Part shown: piece after piece, positions 11,982-23,663 of the stretch
Position numbering within the stretch: the first letter of the stretch is position 1
How the letters are laid out: each line of letters starts with the position of its first letter
Source of the DNA: Bradysia coprophila
Taxonomy: Eukaryota > Arthropoda > Insecta > Diptera > Sciaridae
Direction: 5' to 3'
NCBI RefSeq assembly: GCF_014529535.1
Contig: NC_050737.1
Coordinates: 6,573,445 to 6,637,444, forward strand
DNA length: 64,000 nt
Notes under the pieces: generated by a model
Seen by the model: only the letters and a program-made list of their open reading frames with translations
What the model was told of the DNA's origin: nothing
Database searches by the model: none
Position numbers and translations under genes: made by a program

Positions 11982-12372
11982 CGAGTGCTACATCACTAAA
12001 GTGCGTAACTCCCATATCTCTGGAAGTACGCAACTGATTTTCATAAACTTTTTTTTTCCCTGAGCCCCAGTCGAAAAACACTTTGTTCTCGATTAAAACT
12101 ACTGTTCTGAAGGGAGTAGCAACATAAAAAATGGTTTTTCAGTTATGCGAAATGTTATAAAAACATCTGAGTCCAGAAATCGACAAAAAATATTTTCAAA
12201 TGGCTTATTCTGATGAAGTCCTTAAAGTTGGCCGACGATAAATTCCGACCCATTGGTCGGATAGACTTTACGTGGGGCAATAATTCTAGCTTTCAGGGGA
12301 AAAAAGTTTATGAAAATCAGTTGAGTAATTCCAGAAATATAGGAGTTACGCACTTTAGTGATGGTGCCCTCG
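11982..12372. mobile_element. MITE-like element with ~80-bp terminal inverted repeats
   Basis: The left end runs cgagtgctacatcactaaag then tgcgtaactcc. The right end is its complement (ggagttacgcac then tttagtgatggtgccctcg). The pairing continues for about 80 bp through ctgattttcataaactttttt and its counterpart aaaagtttatgaaaatcag. The interior has no coding capacity: the 61-codon frame at 12213 lies in the right arm. This is a non-autonomous DNA transposon; no convincing target-site duplication was identified. Confidence 0.65.
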
Positions 12373-13467
12373 ATTTGTTTACCAAGTGGAAAAATTAGAA
12401 AATTCAAACTAGTGCGAAAATTCATATTCAAATGTTCATATTTCATTTTAAGGTGTTTGACAAGACGTCCGAGAAAATAAAAATTTCCTACTTTTCAACC
12501 GAGGTCAGCACAACGTTTTTCACAACAATAGCTCTCGAAGTTTCAGCTAAGGGTAGAAAATGATTATTTTCCCGTCTGTGTTGTGAAAAAACTCTTGCTC
12601 ACCACATGGGAAAAACAAGAGTTGAAAAAATACACATTTTAGCCCCCGAACGAATTGTCATCAACGAGATCTTCAACAAAACGCCTTCTTCTTCATCTTC
12701 TCACTGCATTCGAGTGGAGAAAATAAGATTATTGTAGTACGCATGCATCCAACGCTTTTCAAGCAAATGTGCTATTAATGACAGCTGCCAAATAGAGTAC
12801 TATTTTGTATGAAATTGTATCCCCACTCTTTTTTCAGTGTAAAATTTTGTACGGCACACTGTCAAGTTTCAGTACCCTATTTAGAGTACCACTTTTGCTT
12901 GAAGTGCGTTGATGCAACCCTTGCCTTCGAATTGAGTAGGTACATTGCATACTCGCAAAAAAATCACTATCACCTTGATACGTAAATAACTGTTGCGTTC
13001 TCATCGTCAGGGCATAATTATTGGGACATCAAAAACTGCCGTCAGCTTGTTATAGTCTCGTAACTTTTTACTAACTCATAGAACATCGAAATATGCGACC
13101 GTCCAGATTGAAACGAATCACCCAGAATGCAAATCGTGTGTATCGTATCGAGTCAGAGCAAAGTGCAGCAAACATATCCTTTGTATCGTGAGTCTACCCA
13201 ACAAACGAAGGTAGACTTTAAAACTCAATTGACTTTCATTGTTTTTTTTATCGGATGTGCCCGATGGCGGATGTTGCGAGACCAGCGATATATATGTCGG
13301 TGGGGCAAATGATTGAAATGGTGCTCCTTATGTGACAGAACCATAACGAAACCAAAAATGATATCAGACCCCATAACGAAACCAAAAGCTCAGATGATCG
13401 AAGAAATTCCATGAGTGGATGTTGTAATGAATCAACCGGTTTTGGAAAATAAAAAAATCAATTTTAT
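12373..13467. other. Intergenic region downstream of Mpi
   Basis: No gene is recognised. The 16-bp word cataacgaaaccaaaa occurs twice in direct orientation (about 13342 and 13371). The ~800 bp before that contain only AT-rich unique sequence. Confidence 0.4.
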
Positions 13468-15601
13468 TTACGAAAAATCATTGTACATCGCCTGATACGC
13501 AACCAGGTCTTCCGTTACATCGACATCAATATAGGAAGAGGTCGCTGGTACGAAACATATTTTTCCCTCTTTCAGCGCAACTGGTTCTAAATTTTGAGCA
13601 TTTGCCGATGCTTTGCCTGCTAGCACAATGATGATGGAACCAAATTTTGAATTTTTTATTCGATACTTCTTTGTGGATACCTATTGTGGATTGAAAAAAA
13701 AAATTGATTAAAGGGATACGACAGGAAACATCAACGATTTGAGGAGATAGAAATTTCAGAGATGCATTGACTATAATTCTTCTCACGTATGTCATTCGGT
13801 ATTCGTTTCCTATTTTGTCGTGTACGACATAAGGTTCATGGTCGCAAAATGAATGTAAAGCAAACATTTTCATGCCAAATTTAAAGTGATTAAAATGTAA
13901 CGGTTCGCTATGTAGGACCGCATCAAAATTTGTTATCCAACAAACTGATCATTACAATAACAACTCGAAATCGTAACGAAGTTCAAATCTTTTTTTTACG
14001 CGCCTAGACCATTGACCCCACCGCGCTATGAGATCAGAGTTCTTACATAAAAAATGTTTTTCTTGATATCGCGCTCGCATGTAGTGTCATACAAATAAAC
14101 TGTGATCAATGAGACAACAATTTTGACATTGTGCCAATCTTAATTTCTTGTTCTCCGATTGACTTTGCACCAAAATTAGGCCACGTAAAATAGTTTAATT
14201 GGGTCGGTTTCTTTCTTCTTGGTCATCGACAGCACACCCTTTCTGTGTATTTGAACAGAATGCCATAGCTTACAATAGAACGATTCCATTGATACTGTTC
14301 AATCGAATAGCACAGCAAAAAAAAATCCGAAACTCAATTTACATTTCACCGCATCGTCTAGTCACTCAATTACAACATTCCTTATCAAACCAACCCACCC
14401 ACATTCGATTTAATACGAAAACTTCATTGTTATCTCATACAAATACCTGAATCTTGACAACTGCAAAATCTTCGACAGCTGGTGCGAACAACAACTGATG
14501 CTCGTCTACGACTTTCGGCTGAAAGATTTTACTTTCGCCCGATGAACCATCGTAATTTAACATTGCCAGCAATGTTTCCACATCCTTATACTTTGGCGTT
14601 AGACCAGCTCGCACCACATTATCCGAACATGCCATGCATTCGATGCAATCACCACTCAAGTAAGCGTGCGGCTCTTTGGCTGGTAAAAATATCGCCTGTC
14701 CCGGTTGCAATTCGATTACGTTTAGGAAGAATAGACAGAGACTACCAACATCGTTGGGAAATTGTTCGTTCAGTTGATGGAATATTCGTCGGTCGGTGGT
14801 CGGCTCTTCATATTGGCAAATGAGAAAATTATTTCGTTTCAATGTCGACAGATGAACTGGTACTTGCCCTTCGTTTGGAATGATTCGTTCAACTTAGCTA
14901 TGCAGGAATGAACATCGGAATCTTTGGAATGCATCAACAATGAAAAGCAATGTCTCAATCCATCCGGTCCGTTTACTTTGATTTGTTCGACATTTTCGGC
15001 ACCTATCAGAACGTACAACGGTTCGTTTTCTGCAAAAATAAATAAATTAGAATCGGACTTGCAGTTTCATGTCATCATTATTGTACACCTTTCAAATTAG
15101 TGTAAATCTCCTCGTACGGACGAAATCCACACAACGCTAAAAATGGTGTTAGAGCTATCGCCAATTCTGGCTTATGATTTGGATCTTTGTACAGGTCTGG
15201 ACGACTAGCAAATAGTTTCTCAGCTTCAGACTACAATTTAGAAAAATATTATTCCCTGTTCACACCAACGACTTCAACGACCAACACATCACCTTACTCG
15301 GATGCACTTGAATGCTTAATGCTTTGCCGATGCTCAACACTTTCAACAAAAATGGTAATTTGCTCATTCCACCAATCAATTCTTTGTCTTTAGCCAACAA
15401 TTGATCTAAAGATTGATCAGTACCCGATACAATTGACGGACCGCTGACATGGTCGCCCATCCACAATTCAGCATAGCAATTTTCGTTGTCAATATTGAAC
15501 GACAAATTGTTTGCCTTTGCCAGCGTTGCCACTTTGGACTGGGCTCCCAATTTTCCCCAATCGTATGACTTTATTGCACCTTCAAGTTCCATGATTGACA
15601 C
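13468..15601 (-). CDS. Mpi: Mannose-6-phosphate isomerase
   Basis: Five exons join in phase to 394 residues: 15293-15601, 15089-15230, 14868-15029, 14447-14805 and 13468-13680. The enzyme interconverts fructose-6-P and mannose-6-P, supplying mannose for glycosylation. The zinc ligands of type-I isomerases are visible: Gln98 and His100 in LSIQVHPSK, Glu125 in [12 protein letters not shown], and His251 in [10 protein letters not shown]. The signature [13 protein letters not shown] follows. The C-terminal exon reads [19 protein letters not shown], the usual jelly-roll end. The intron between exons 3 and 4 (14806-14867, 62 bp) uses a GC donor (AAGG/GCAAGT). Reading straight through would meet a stop and a frame change. 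The ATG at 15601 is followed by a second one at 15592. Length and motifs agree with the family. Confidence 0.93.
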
Positions 15602-16408
15602 TTTGTTGCACTGTACTATACACAGAAAGTGAATGTGTTTTGATTTGCAAAACGTCTGATTAAAATCGAACCGGTTTTATCGCATATTGAGCTCGTTCAG
15701 AGCGTATCAAGTTATGAACGACAGACACTAATCTGTTCATTTCTGTGTGTAAATGCTCTAAATGTCAGTTCGTTGGTTAATTTTGTTATTGTTTTACAGA
15801 CATTTCTATACACATTTATGTAGAGGAACTGCCATGACTGTATGGCTTGGAAGTTTTCGGTATTTACACAGAGTATACGTCACTGTGTATGGTATTTTAG
15901 GGTTGCCAGTTATGCTTTTCATTCATTGAGTGTAAATGTATCTAAATGCTCGAAAAAGTTATTTATCTGGTATAATCTATCCAAATATCTATCTTTCTAT
16001 GTAGAGTATAGTATACCAGGAGATAGACTAAATACAATCTGAATTTCCTGTAACAATACTGACTGAGAAAATGGTGGAAGGTCGGTGTTGGTCGTGTTGC
16101 CCTAATCAAAACGATATTTTTGTTTATATTTCTATTTTTATTCCGGATATCTCTGTAAGATACAATGTCATGTATTTATATAACGTTCGCCTTCGTCAAC
16201 CGACTCTCAAAATTATAATTAGATCCTCAAATAAATCAACAAAATCCTATAAACTTAGGAATTTGATTTGTTAAACATTTTAGTTAGTTAGTTTAGATAG
16301 TATAGAACATGCGATACAGTGTGGTGATAAGACAATAGTTTCGCTATTGAGTACGGGCTCACAAAATTATCGTAGAGTGAAAAACGTGTCAATTGGACAC
16401 TATACGAT
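15602..16408. promoter_or_regulatory. Divergent intergenic region between Mpi and the phosphatase gene
   Basis: The ~0.8 kb between the two oppositely oriented start codons must hold both promoters. I see no clear TATA box. The short open frames here (15842 and 16071) show no protein family features. Confidence 0.4.
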
Positions 16409-17995
16409 ATGACATCTGATAACAAATCGTTGGGAGCAACTATGACAGATTTAATGAATATTGTGAGTCCAAAGTGGACGGTTCCAAGCGACAATCTGAA
16501 TGAAGTTTTTCCAGGGATTTTCCTTGGGGACGAGTAAGTCTGCTTACGAATATTTTGTTTATTGAGAACTTGGCTATCTATAGGCTTAACCATTATTAAA
16601 CGACAGACGAATGAATCAAATCATTTCTGCTAACTCATTTTTTTAACGTTTCGCATTGTTTTTGATACAAAATCTCTTACTTCTTTAGTTATGACATACC
16701 TTTCGTTACATACAACATTTACTAGAGCTAATCGGTTATTTTTGTCGTCGCTGTCGATAACAGATGACTAGCCAATTCCTTACTTCGTCACAAGGTATAG
16801 TAATACTATTCTAAGCATAAGCAGTGATAATTCATTCACTAATCGAGACCGAACTGAAGGAATCTACAAATTTTTTTGCGATTTTAGTACACATTAGCCG
16901 AGATATTAGCACTCTCGGAACCAACTACACTGTAGTATATTATAGACAGTCTAAGGCAATACCGACAATAATTCTTTACAGTAGAAAAGTGAATGTACAC
17001 AATTTACGTAAGTTTTTTTTTAGTTAATTTATACCCCACCTTCTATCATACTTAATGTTCCGTATGAAATCCTGGCCTCCACCAAATGTTGTACGTACCA
17101 CTAAGCCAGCAAAACTTTTATCGTATGATACAAACTCTTTTACTTCTCTAGTCTTAACATAAATTGCGCTGGAAAAGACAATACTAGGTACATCCCGCTT
17201 TTTTGTCGTCATTGCTGACATTTTGTAGAGGTTGACCCATTATGATCCATTATTGTAAATTAGATTATCGTTCAAGATTATCGTCCTCCCCTCATTAGTC
17301 ACTTTAAGAGACAAAGTGTCATTTTGTTTTCATCTTTCATCAAATGTATCTGAACGATTTTACAGATTTGCTGCCAAGAACGTAGACTTGCTGAAGCAAA
17401 TGAAAATGACTCACATCCTAAATGCAGCCTATTCGGAGAAGACATCATTCCTGTATGTGAATACGTCCCAAAACTTTTACAGAGACCGCAAATTCGAATG
17501 TAACTTTCTGGGATTGAGTGCTGTCGACTGTCCCACCTATAAGCTATCGAAGTACTTTCAGCAAGCTAGTGATTTTATCGATTTGGCTCTAAATTTTCCA
17601 CAGGGTAAGAACTATTAATCCGATGGAATTTTGTTAATTCAAAGATTGGTTGCGTTGCAGGCAAAATATTGGTACACTGTCGACAGGGAGTAAGCAGATC
17701 TGCCACCTTTGTTATTATTTATTTGATGATAAAGAAGAAAATGACGGGAAGGGAAGCGGTAACATTAGTCAGGTAGGATGGCAAAGAGTTTGAGTTTGAA
17801 ATTGATCTGACGCCCATGCGCCTTTTAAATTGCAGAAAGAAGCGTAACATTTTTCCGAACAAGGGATTTTTAAAAGAAATTTGTGATTTGGAGAGTCAAC
17901 TTCTCAAAGCGAAGCACTATGAAACCAATGACGAACTGTTAGAAAACAGTGATAATGCAAATTGTAATGGAAAAACCGTCGCTGCAACTACCTGA
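16409..17995 (+). CDS. Atypical dual-specificity phosphatase (DUSP3-like)
   Basis: Four exons join in phase to 211 residues: 16409-16533, 17366-17604, 17661-17772 and 17836-17995. The protein begins with a ~30-residue leader, then NEVFPGIFLGDE, the characteristic start of small DUSP domains. MKMTHILNAAY follows. The general acid is Asp96 in LSAVDCP. The catalytic P-loop HCRQGVSRSA contains Cys128 and Arg134 (CX5R). YLMIKKKMTGREAV and NIFPNKGFLKEICDLE complete the domain. There is no MAPK-binding rhodanese domain, so it belongs to the atypical DUSPs of the DUSP3/13/26 type, which dephosphorylate Tyr and Thr/Ser on proteins. Intron 1 (832 bp) holds two copies of a dispersed repeat. The start codon is the most upstream reasonable ATG in the first exon; an extra upstream exon cannot be excluded. 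Confidence 0.9.
16655..16770 (+). repeat. Dispersed repeat family A, copy 1
   Basis: This copy reads ttgatacaaaatctcttact, then ttagttatgacata, and ends tcgtcgctgtcgataacaga. The order of words matches copies near 17100, 19450, 21500, 41780 and 45540. It lies in intron 1 of the phosphatase gene. Confidence 0.55.
17040..17222 (+). repeat. Dispersed repeat family A, copy 2
   Basis: The copy carries gatacaaactcttttacttc, tcttaacataaatt, cccgcttttttgtcgtcatt and gctgaca, in the same order as the other family members. It is in the same intron as copy 1 and in the same orientation. Confidence 0.5.
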
Positions 17996-19447
17996 ATCAG
18001 TTCGCCTATCTTTGAAGTCGCTTCTTGATAAAAAAATACTGTAGCTGTTCGGAATGGCGTGACTGGTATGACTACAATTTTTATGAGTCATATATTAATT
18101 TTGCAGAGTTCTCAAAAATGGGTCTATATTTTCAGTATATTGAAGGAGCATATGATGAAAAACAGTGAGAATCGTTATACTCAATTGCTTTGAAGAGGCG
18201 TTGGTGTTTTGGGACACACCTGCGGCTGTGAAATAGGAACGATTGGATATCGAATGTTTGATTTTCTGTTAATCGAATCAGTCGCTAGTATTGTGCTGTG
18301 ATATTGAATAAAGATGAGAAAACTATTGACCAAAATGTGTAGTTTCTGAAGACTTAGACGACTAAATTTTGTGATAGAAAGATTGGATTCGATGTACTTG
18401 CAGTGAAGACGAGACGCACTATTACAGCATTAAACAGTTTTAATTTATATGTCTTTTGACCAAGATGAAATAAAAAGAAATCCGGGATTACAATTTAATG
18501 GGTATTATGATTCATCAACAAACTAATAAATCTTTTTGAACCATTCCCAGCTATAATTTTTATTTGAATACCTTAGAATACCTTAGTAAGTAATATCAAG
18601 TCAATTTGAACGAGCGATGTGGACTCCGTGATATTTTATTTTGTGAATCTAGCTAAGCTTCTTCTATGCGTGAGAGCCCACACAGGCTACAGTGGATGTC
18701 AGTGAAATTTAGGTATGAATTTTGGTTCAGCTGATCCACTAATACAACAAAAGCCTGTTTATATTTGTTGTATATAAGGGGCTTGTTTGCTGCACTAGAT
18801 GTTTTTAGAATTTGATTACTAAAGAGAGACTTTAAAATTTTGTCATATATATTATGTTACACCTTCGCAGCAGTGTCAGCAGTATTTTTTAGACATACTT
18901 TGTCACACTACGGCTCTTACTCTATGAGGTGTATCACTCGGTGACATAAATAACTCGCGCAGCTCGTAAGGAAAACTTTGGTCTAGCAGATTCCGAGTTA
19001 TGTATAAAACAAGAAATACTTTCCAACCCTAGGGTTGGAGAAATATGTATTATATGAAAATGACCACTGCAGGAGACATATCAAACCAACTACAATTTCA
19101 GATTTAATTTGATTGATTCAATTTCTCTTATAATTTCACTTCAAATTCTAAGTTCTAGATTATTTCAGTCACTATTACTGATAAAAATATTCGATCAACT
19201 ACAATTACTAAGGTGGTAAAGACGTTTGTGAATCTTTACTTCTTTGTTCACAGTTTGTTTTATATGCCTTATTAAGAAGCAGAGTTTCTCAAACCTGTTT
19301 TGCCCCTAATTTTTTCAGAGAGTTTGATAGCTAGATAGAGTATTTCTAAAACATATGGATGAAACTGATGAGTGGTGAAATATGAAGTCCATCAAGAAAA
19401 AACTTGTTATTTTCGCCTTAAACCTGTTACATACGGCAAGCATATGA
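17996..19447. other. Intergenic region downstream of the phosphatase
   Basis: No gene is seen. Around 18690-18760 there is a copy of a second dispersed repeat (tcagtgaaatttaggtatga followed by cagctgatccac), shared with 62870-62945 and in part with 47925 and 56705. Confidence 0.4.
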
Positions 19448-19570
19448 CCAGTATTATTGTCGAGTCTACTACTTCTATCGATCAAAATATTTTCAATCGG
19501 TTGATTTCAAATCTTTTACTTCAATTTTTTTAACATGCATTTTACTATTTTTAAAGGACCATACCCAGAG
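19448..19570 (+). repeat. Dispersed repeat family A, copy 3
   Basis: The copy reads attgtcgagtctactacttc, tcaaatcttttacttcaatt and ttaacatgcattt, matching the 5' two thirds of the family. The 3' part is missing or diverged. Confidence 0.5.
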
Positions 19571-19691
19571 CCGTTTGTGACAGGGGAATGTCGGCTGTTT
19601 TTGTTTCTCTCTCGACAATACCTATGATTCGTAAAGAAAAATGACAAGAATTTGAATCTGGCACTATATTTCGAGAATGAATCAACTCACA

Positions 19692-20376
19692 ATAAGGCTT
19701 ACTATCGGGTCAGGTCAACCTAAAAATCTCAGGTCAGGTCATTTCAGATTATGACTTGAAATGACCTGAAACCTGAATTTGACCTGATAACTTGACCTGA
19801 ATATTTTCATGTTGACCTGATATTTTTTATGATTGATTTTACAATTGATAAGGCCTACTATTAGGGTTTTGTTGTCTTAGAGCGGACGCTTATAGTTTCT
19901 TTACAAACAAATCCAGGTACGGAAAGTCGTACAATCTTCACTATGATCATTAGCTACACTTCGCATATTTTACATTTTATATGGGGTCAATCAGTAACTT
20001 CTAGGACTGAAAGGTTTTATCAGCTAACCTGATTAGGTTAAATATTCAAGTGTCGATACTAGATTGTGCGACGTTTGTGGATGTTTTCCGTATGTCCAGC
20101 CGAATTGTCAAGTTCTACAGAAACTGATTTTTTTTTAAAGGACAAGAAGCACGAGTCATGCGACTGAGGAAAGGAAATTCTTCCTTTTAGCTCGGTAGAA
20201 TGTAAGACTGTTCAAGAGCCAATTGAAAAAGGGAAACGCCGATTTTTTCGGAAATTCAATTTCAGGTCATCAGGTCATTTCGGGTTATTTTAGGTCATGA
20301 CCTGAAAACTCAGGTCAGGTCAGGTCAAAGTTAATTTTTATTTCAGGTCAACCTGACCTGACCTGTGGTAAGCCTT
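19692..20376. mobile_element. Non-autonomous hAT-like transposon (MITE) with 8-bp target duplication
   Basis: The ends are inverted: ataaggcttac at the left and gtaagcctt at the right. Behind each end lie dense arrays of ggtca/tgacc words (aggtcaggtcaacct against aggttgacctgacct). The flanks carry identical 8-bp words aactcaca (19684-19691 and 20377-20384), the target-site length of hAT elements. The 685-bp interior has no transposase frame. Subterminal repeat clusters of this kind are transposase-binding sites in hAT elements. The superfamily rests on the 8-bp duplication and the repeat clusters, since the terminal bases are not a standard hAT consensus. Confidence 0.75.
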
Positions 20377-20384
20377 AACTCACA

Positions 20385-21016
20385 AATCTCTTCAAACTTT
20401 TCGTTAAACTAAAAATGAATAACAATTTTGCAATTTTTAAATAATTGAACATGCTTTGAATGGAAAAATTTCATAAAATGAATCTTACCTTAGACCGCTT
20501 TACTTACAAGAACTGAACTACCGATTCAACTTGGAAAACTTCCATACAATTGCTATAATACACATTAACCCATCATCACTTCCTTTTGCAAATAGACCCA
20601 TTCCAACTGTGGTATTGTAAGAACTAATAAATTACATTATGTCGAAGATTTTATTCCTTCAATGTTGAAATTGTACGGATCTAATTATGGGTAAAAGTTT
20701 ATCGAATTATCGGACTCCTGATGTGAAAGTGCTCTATTGCAGTTGATATAAAAGGAGTGCGATTTTTGTACAGGACTTAGTTTCAATTCTGTCTACTTAG
20801 ATCGCGGACGTCGCAACCAAGCATAAAGAAGTTGTTGATAGTAAACTTTTAGGTGTGTAAAACTGTTTCATTTTTAATAATTTTTATGTCCAATTAAAAG
20901 TAATGATGTTACCGAACATGAATAAATTTTCGACCTTCCTTTATGTGCGTCCATAATACTACTTTTCACTTAAACGTTTTTTTTTTCTTTATTATAATTG
21001 TTTTAAAAAAAATTCC
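20385..21016. other. Intergenic sequence with an isolated core-promoter-like site
   Basis: At 20747-20755 there is tataaaagg, and 32 bp downstream an initiator-like ttagtt (20777-20782). These are followed by a GC-richer stretch ending in a plausible splice donor (tttag/gtgtgt near 20852). No convincing coding exon was found after it. Confidence 0.35.
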
Positions 21017-21367
21017 ATGCTAATTCACATAAAAAGTATTATATGTGCGCTACTGCCTGGGAAGCATCTTATTGTCATTTCCGTATTAAATTATTTTCTT
21101 TTTATTTGCTCAATAAATAAAATCAATTTAATCTTTTTTTTCGGCGTTGTTGGTATCGGTTTTGCTGATGATGAGTATGTAAATATAGATGTGCTAAACC
21201 GAGATGGATATGACGAAGAAATATATTTTTTGTTAAACGGTCGTGTGCTTCTTTTTTCGCGAACAAAACGAGTTTTATTTTCGAGATTTATTGAAATTTA
21301 TATTATAGTAATGGCATGCGGAAGCTTTGCAGTGGAAGTGACAAAAAGACTCATAGTGCTTTTATGA
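21017..21367 (+). CDS. Uncertain ORF, 116 codons
   Basis: The frame is open for 116 codons. The first 50 are hydrophobic and AT-rich, and the rest contains FADDEYVNIDVLNRDGYDEE and a Phe/Arg-rich segment. I do not recognise a family. It follows an isolated TATA-like site by about 270 bp, which is the only support for expression. It may equally be a chance frame in AT-rich DNA; the N-terminus would not make a typical signal peptide. Confidence 0.18.
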   Translation: MLIHIKSIICALLPGKHLIVISVLNYFLFICSINKINLIFFFGVVGIGFADDEYVNIDVLNRDGYDEEIYFLLNGRVLLFSRTKRVLFSRFIEIYIIVMACGSFAVEVTKRLIVLL

Positions 21368-21496
21368 TTGTTTGTTCGCTTCAAGTGGAGAAAAGCCGGT
21401 AGTAATGATTAGTTTAGGAATAAGATTCGACAGCATAAACGGTGTGGGTAATTTAATTGGAAATTTGTGGGAAATAAAAGGACGTTCAATTATCAC

Positions 21497-21655
21497 CAGT
21501 AAAATAATCAAATCTACTACTTCTTTTGTATTTTCAACTGATTGATTTTGTAATCATTTACTTCATTACTTTTGACAGGCAATTTGGAATAAAGACCACA
21601 TTACCCAACACTCGCTACCTATTTTTATGGTCACTGTCCATAACAGATGACATAG
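21497..21655 (+). repeat. Dispersed repeat family A, copy 4
   Basis: The copy contains tctactacttcttttgtatt, gtaatcatttacttcattac and tcactgtccataacagatga, in family order and the same orientation as the copies upstream. Confidence 0.55.
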
Positions 21656-22286
21656 CACATGGTAGTAGAATAATAAGAGGTGTTACTTAGTGGTGCGTTC
21701 TTGAATTGTTCCGAATTTGTTCTTGACCGATAATAGTTTTCCAATACATTTCTTTATCTATTGGATAGACATATTTTCTTTAACAAAAAAATCGAAAAAC
21801 TTCCCGAATATGCTGAATCTGCACAGCTGGAAGTAACGAGAAAAAGATGTTAAAATATTGATATACTCTTTGAGAAAAGAAAGTAGACCATGAGGTGTTT
21901 GAATTGAATATATATTTAAATATGCCATTAGATTCGGTCAAAATGTTTGAGGTATTACTCAACTGATATTTTTTTCGTGCGAAAAATAGATCAAATTTAT
22001 GGAAAAGGCATTGAAGTTTTATAACAGCCTGGTATGATACCTATAAATAGCTTCCATTTGAGATATTCGTACATCCAAGAAGTGCAATAATAACTTATAG
22101 CGGTCAAGGTGACAGTTTCTATCTCTTTACTATTACACCCGTTTTTGTATTCACTCGTTTCTTCACACTACCATTACAATCTGTTACGTTCACCCTCGAT
22201 GAGTGAGAGGACACAACTTTTTCTACACTTTTATATGAAAAACCCAGATTGTCATGATAGACTGGTTTTCATAGTCATCACTATGA

Positions 22287-22396
22287 TTTTGACTTTTATC
22301 CATAAAAAAACAGTTATAAAATGAATTTCGTTCATCAATTATTTTAATGATTGGTTTTCGGTATATTGCCTAATCGTTTAGTTAAAATTAAAAAAT
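22287..22396 (+). repeat. Upstream copy of a 110-bp direct duplication near Eh
   Basis: About 110 bp from ttttgacttttatc to the run of A near 22396 is repeated almost unchanged 689 bp downstream (22976-23085). Shared stretches include attattttaatgattggttt and tcggtatattgc. Confidence 0.8.
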
Positions 22397-22975
22397 GGTT
22401 CATCCATCATAGTGATCCTTTCGTTGAACTAGGGCATATTTTTGAAAAATTGATTTCCCAGAATTTTCTGAACAATTTTTTATATTCGGTGTATTTGTAC
22501 CCTAGACAGTCCAGGTACTGGCTAATAAACTAATTTTAAAATAAACATACTTTATAAAACAAAGATGAGGTACAACCGAAATTTCATCACTTCCTCTTGC
22601 GGCGTTTCAGTCTTAAACCACTTAATTTCTTCAATTTCTCCCACCGTAAACCGAGGAGCGCGCATGGAAACCAATAAAACATTTCATCTCGCAATATATA
22701 AACGAAAACAAAAACCGATTTGTGAATTGTGAATGCAAATAATTTAATTTTTGTATAAACAAAAAAAATCGATTATGAATTCATACTCCGCGGTATATAC
22801 GGTTATAGATGGACAAAAAGTATAATAATCCAAAGATTTAGTCGTTTCGCAGAAGTTCTTAAAACCACAACACTTCTTTGACTTTGCGTCGCCTCTTCAT
22901 CGAAAGTAAAGTAAAATGTTTTTGTTTTGTTATATCGATCATATTGCACGTGCGATGTCTAAAATATTAAATTGA

Positions 22976-23085
22976 TTTTGACTTTTATCGATAAAAAAAC
23001 GGTTATAAAATGAATTTCATTCGTCAATTATTTTAATGATTGGTTTTCGGTATATTGCTTAATCGTTTAGGTAAAAATAAAAAAT
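22976..23085 (+). repeat. Downstream copy of the 110-bp direct duplication
   Basis: This copy ends about 100 bp before the eclosion hormone start codon, so it lies in the promoter or 5' UTR. It differs from the upstream copy at only a handful of positions, which points to a recent segmental duplication or conserved regulatory use. Confidence 0.8.
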
Positions 23086-23185
23086 TGGCCCAAAGACAAG
23101 TGACGAAATTATTTGATTTATTAAAAGTGATTCATTAAGTGGTTTAATTTTCCAGAAATAACGAATATTAGTCACGAGTATCACA

Positions 23186-23663
23186 ATGGCATCAAAAATC
23201 GTAATCGTATTCTCAATCATAGTCTTTCTTTCAACAATTGCCTCAATAACTAGCAATCCGGCTATTGGTAAGAAATATGGTAATTTGTCATTTTTTTTTG
23301 TTCGTTTTTATTTATTTTAGCGTTATTTAACGTCTGGTTTATTCAACATTATTTGATTAATAATATTACTGGTATTGCATTTCTTTCTCTCTTTTATTTC
23401 AACGCCGCTACAGATCTGATGGGAGGATTTGATTTCTTAGGCATCTGTCTACGGAATTGTGCACAGTGCAAGAAAATGTACGGCAATTACTTTGAGGGAC
23501 AAATGTGTGCCGATGCTTGTGTTAAATTCAAAGGAAAAATCGTTCCTGACTGTGAAGACATTGGGTAAATTACACACAATTGTGCTACGCTACAGTTTGA
23601 ATGTTATGCTAATATTTTGATATTTGTAGGTCCATTGCCCCATTCCTAAATAAATTTGAATGA
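23186..23663 (+). CDS. Eh: Eclosion hormone precursor
   Basis: Three exons, 23186-23267, 23414-23564 and 23630-23663, encode 88 residues, the usual size. The first ~24 residues form a signal peptide (IVIVFSIIVFLSTIAS) and the mature peptide begins near NPAIG. The mature part carries the six cysteines of the family: GICLRNCAQCKKM, then FEGQMCADACVKFKGK and PDC. It ends SIAPFLNKFE, which is nearly the family's invariant tail. Eclosion hormone is a brain neuropeptide that triggers ecdysis behaviour through a receptor guanylyl cyclase on Inka cells. The 3-exon layout, with the last exon holding only the tail, fits splice sites at every boundary (GTAAGA, GTAAAT; TACAG, TGTAG). No break or missing cysteine is seen. 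Confidence 0.97.

Noticed and set aside
14868-14880. Apparent frameshift or pseudogene in Mpi
   Set aside because: A GC-AG intron of 62 bp restores frame and alignment, and all catalytic residues are intact, so inactivation is less likely.
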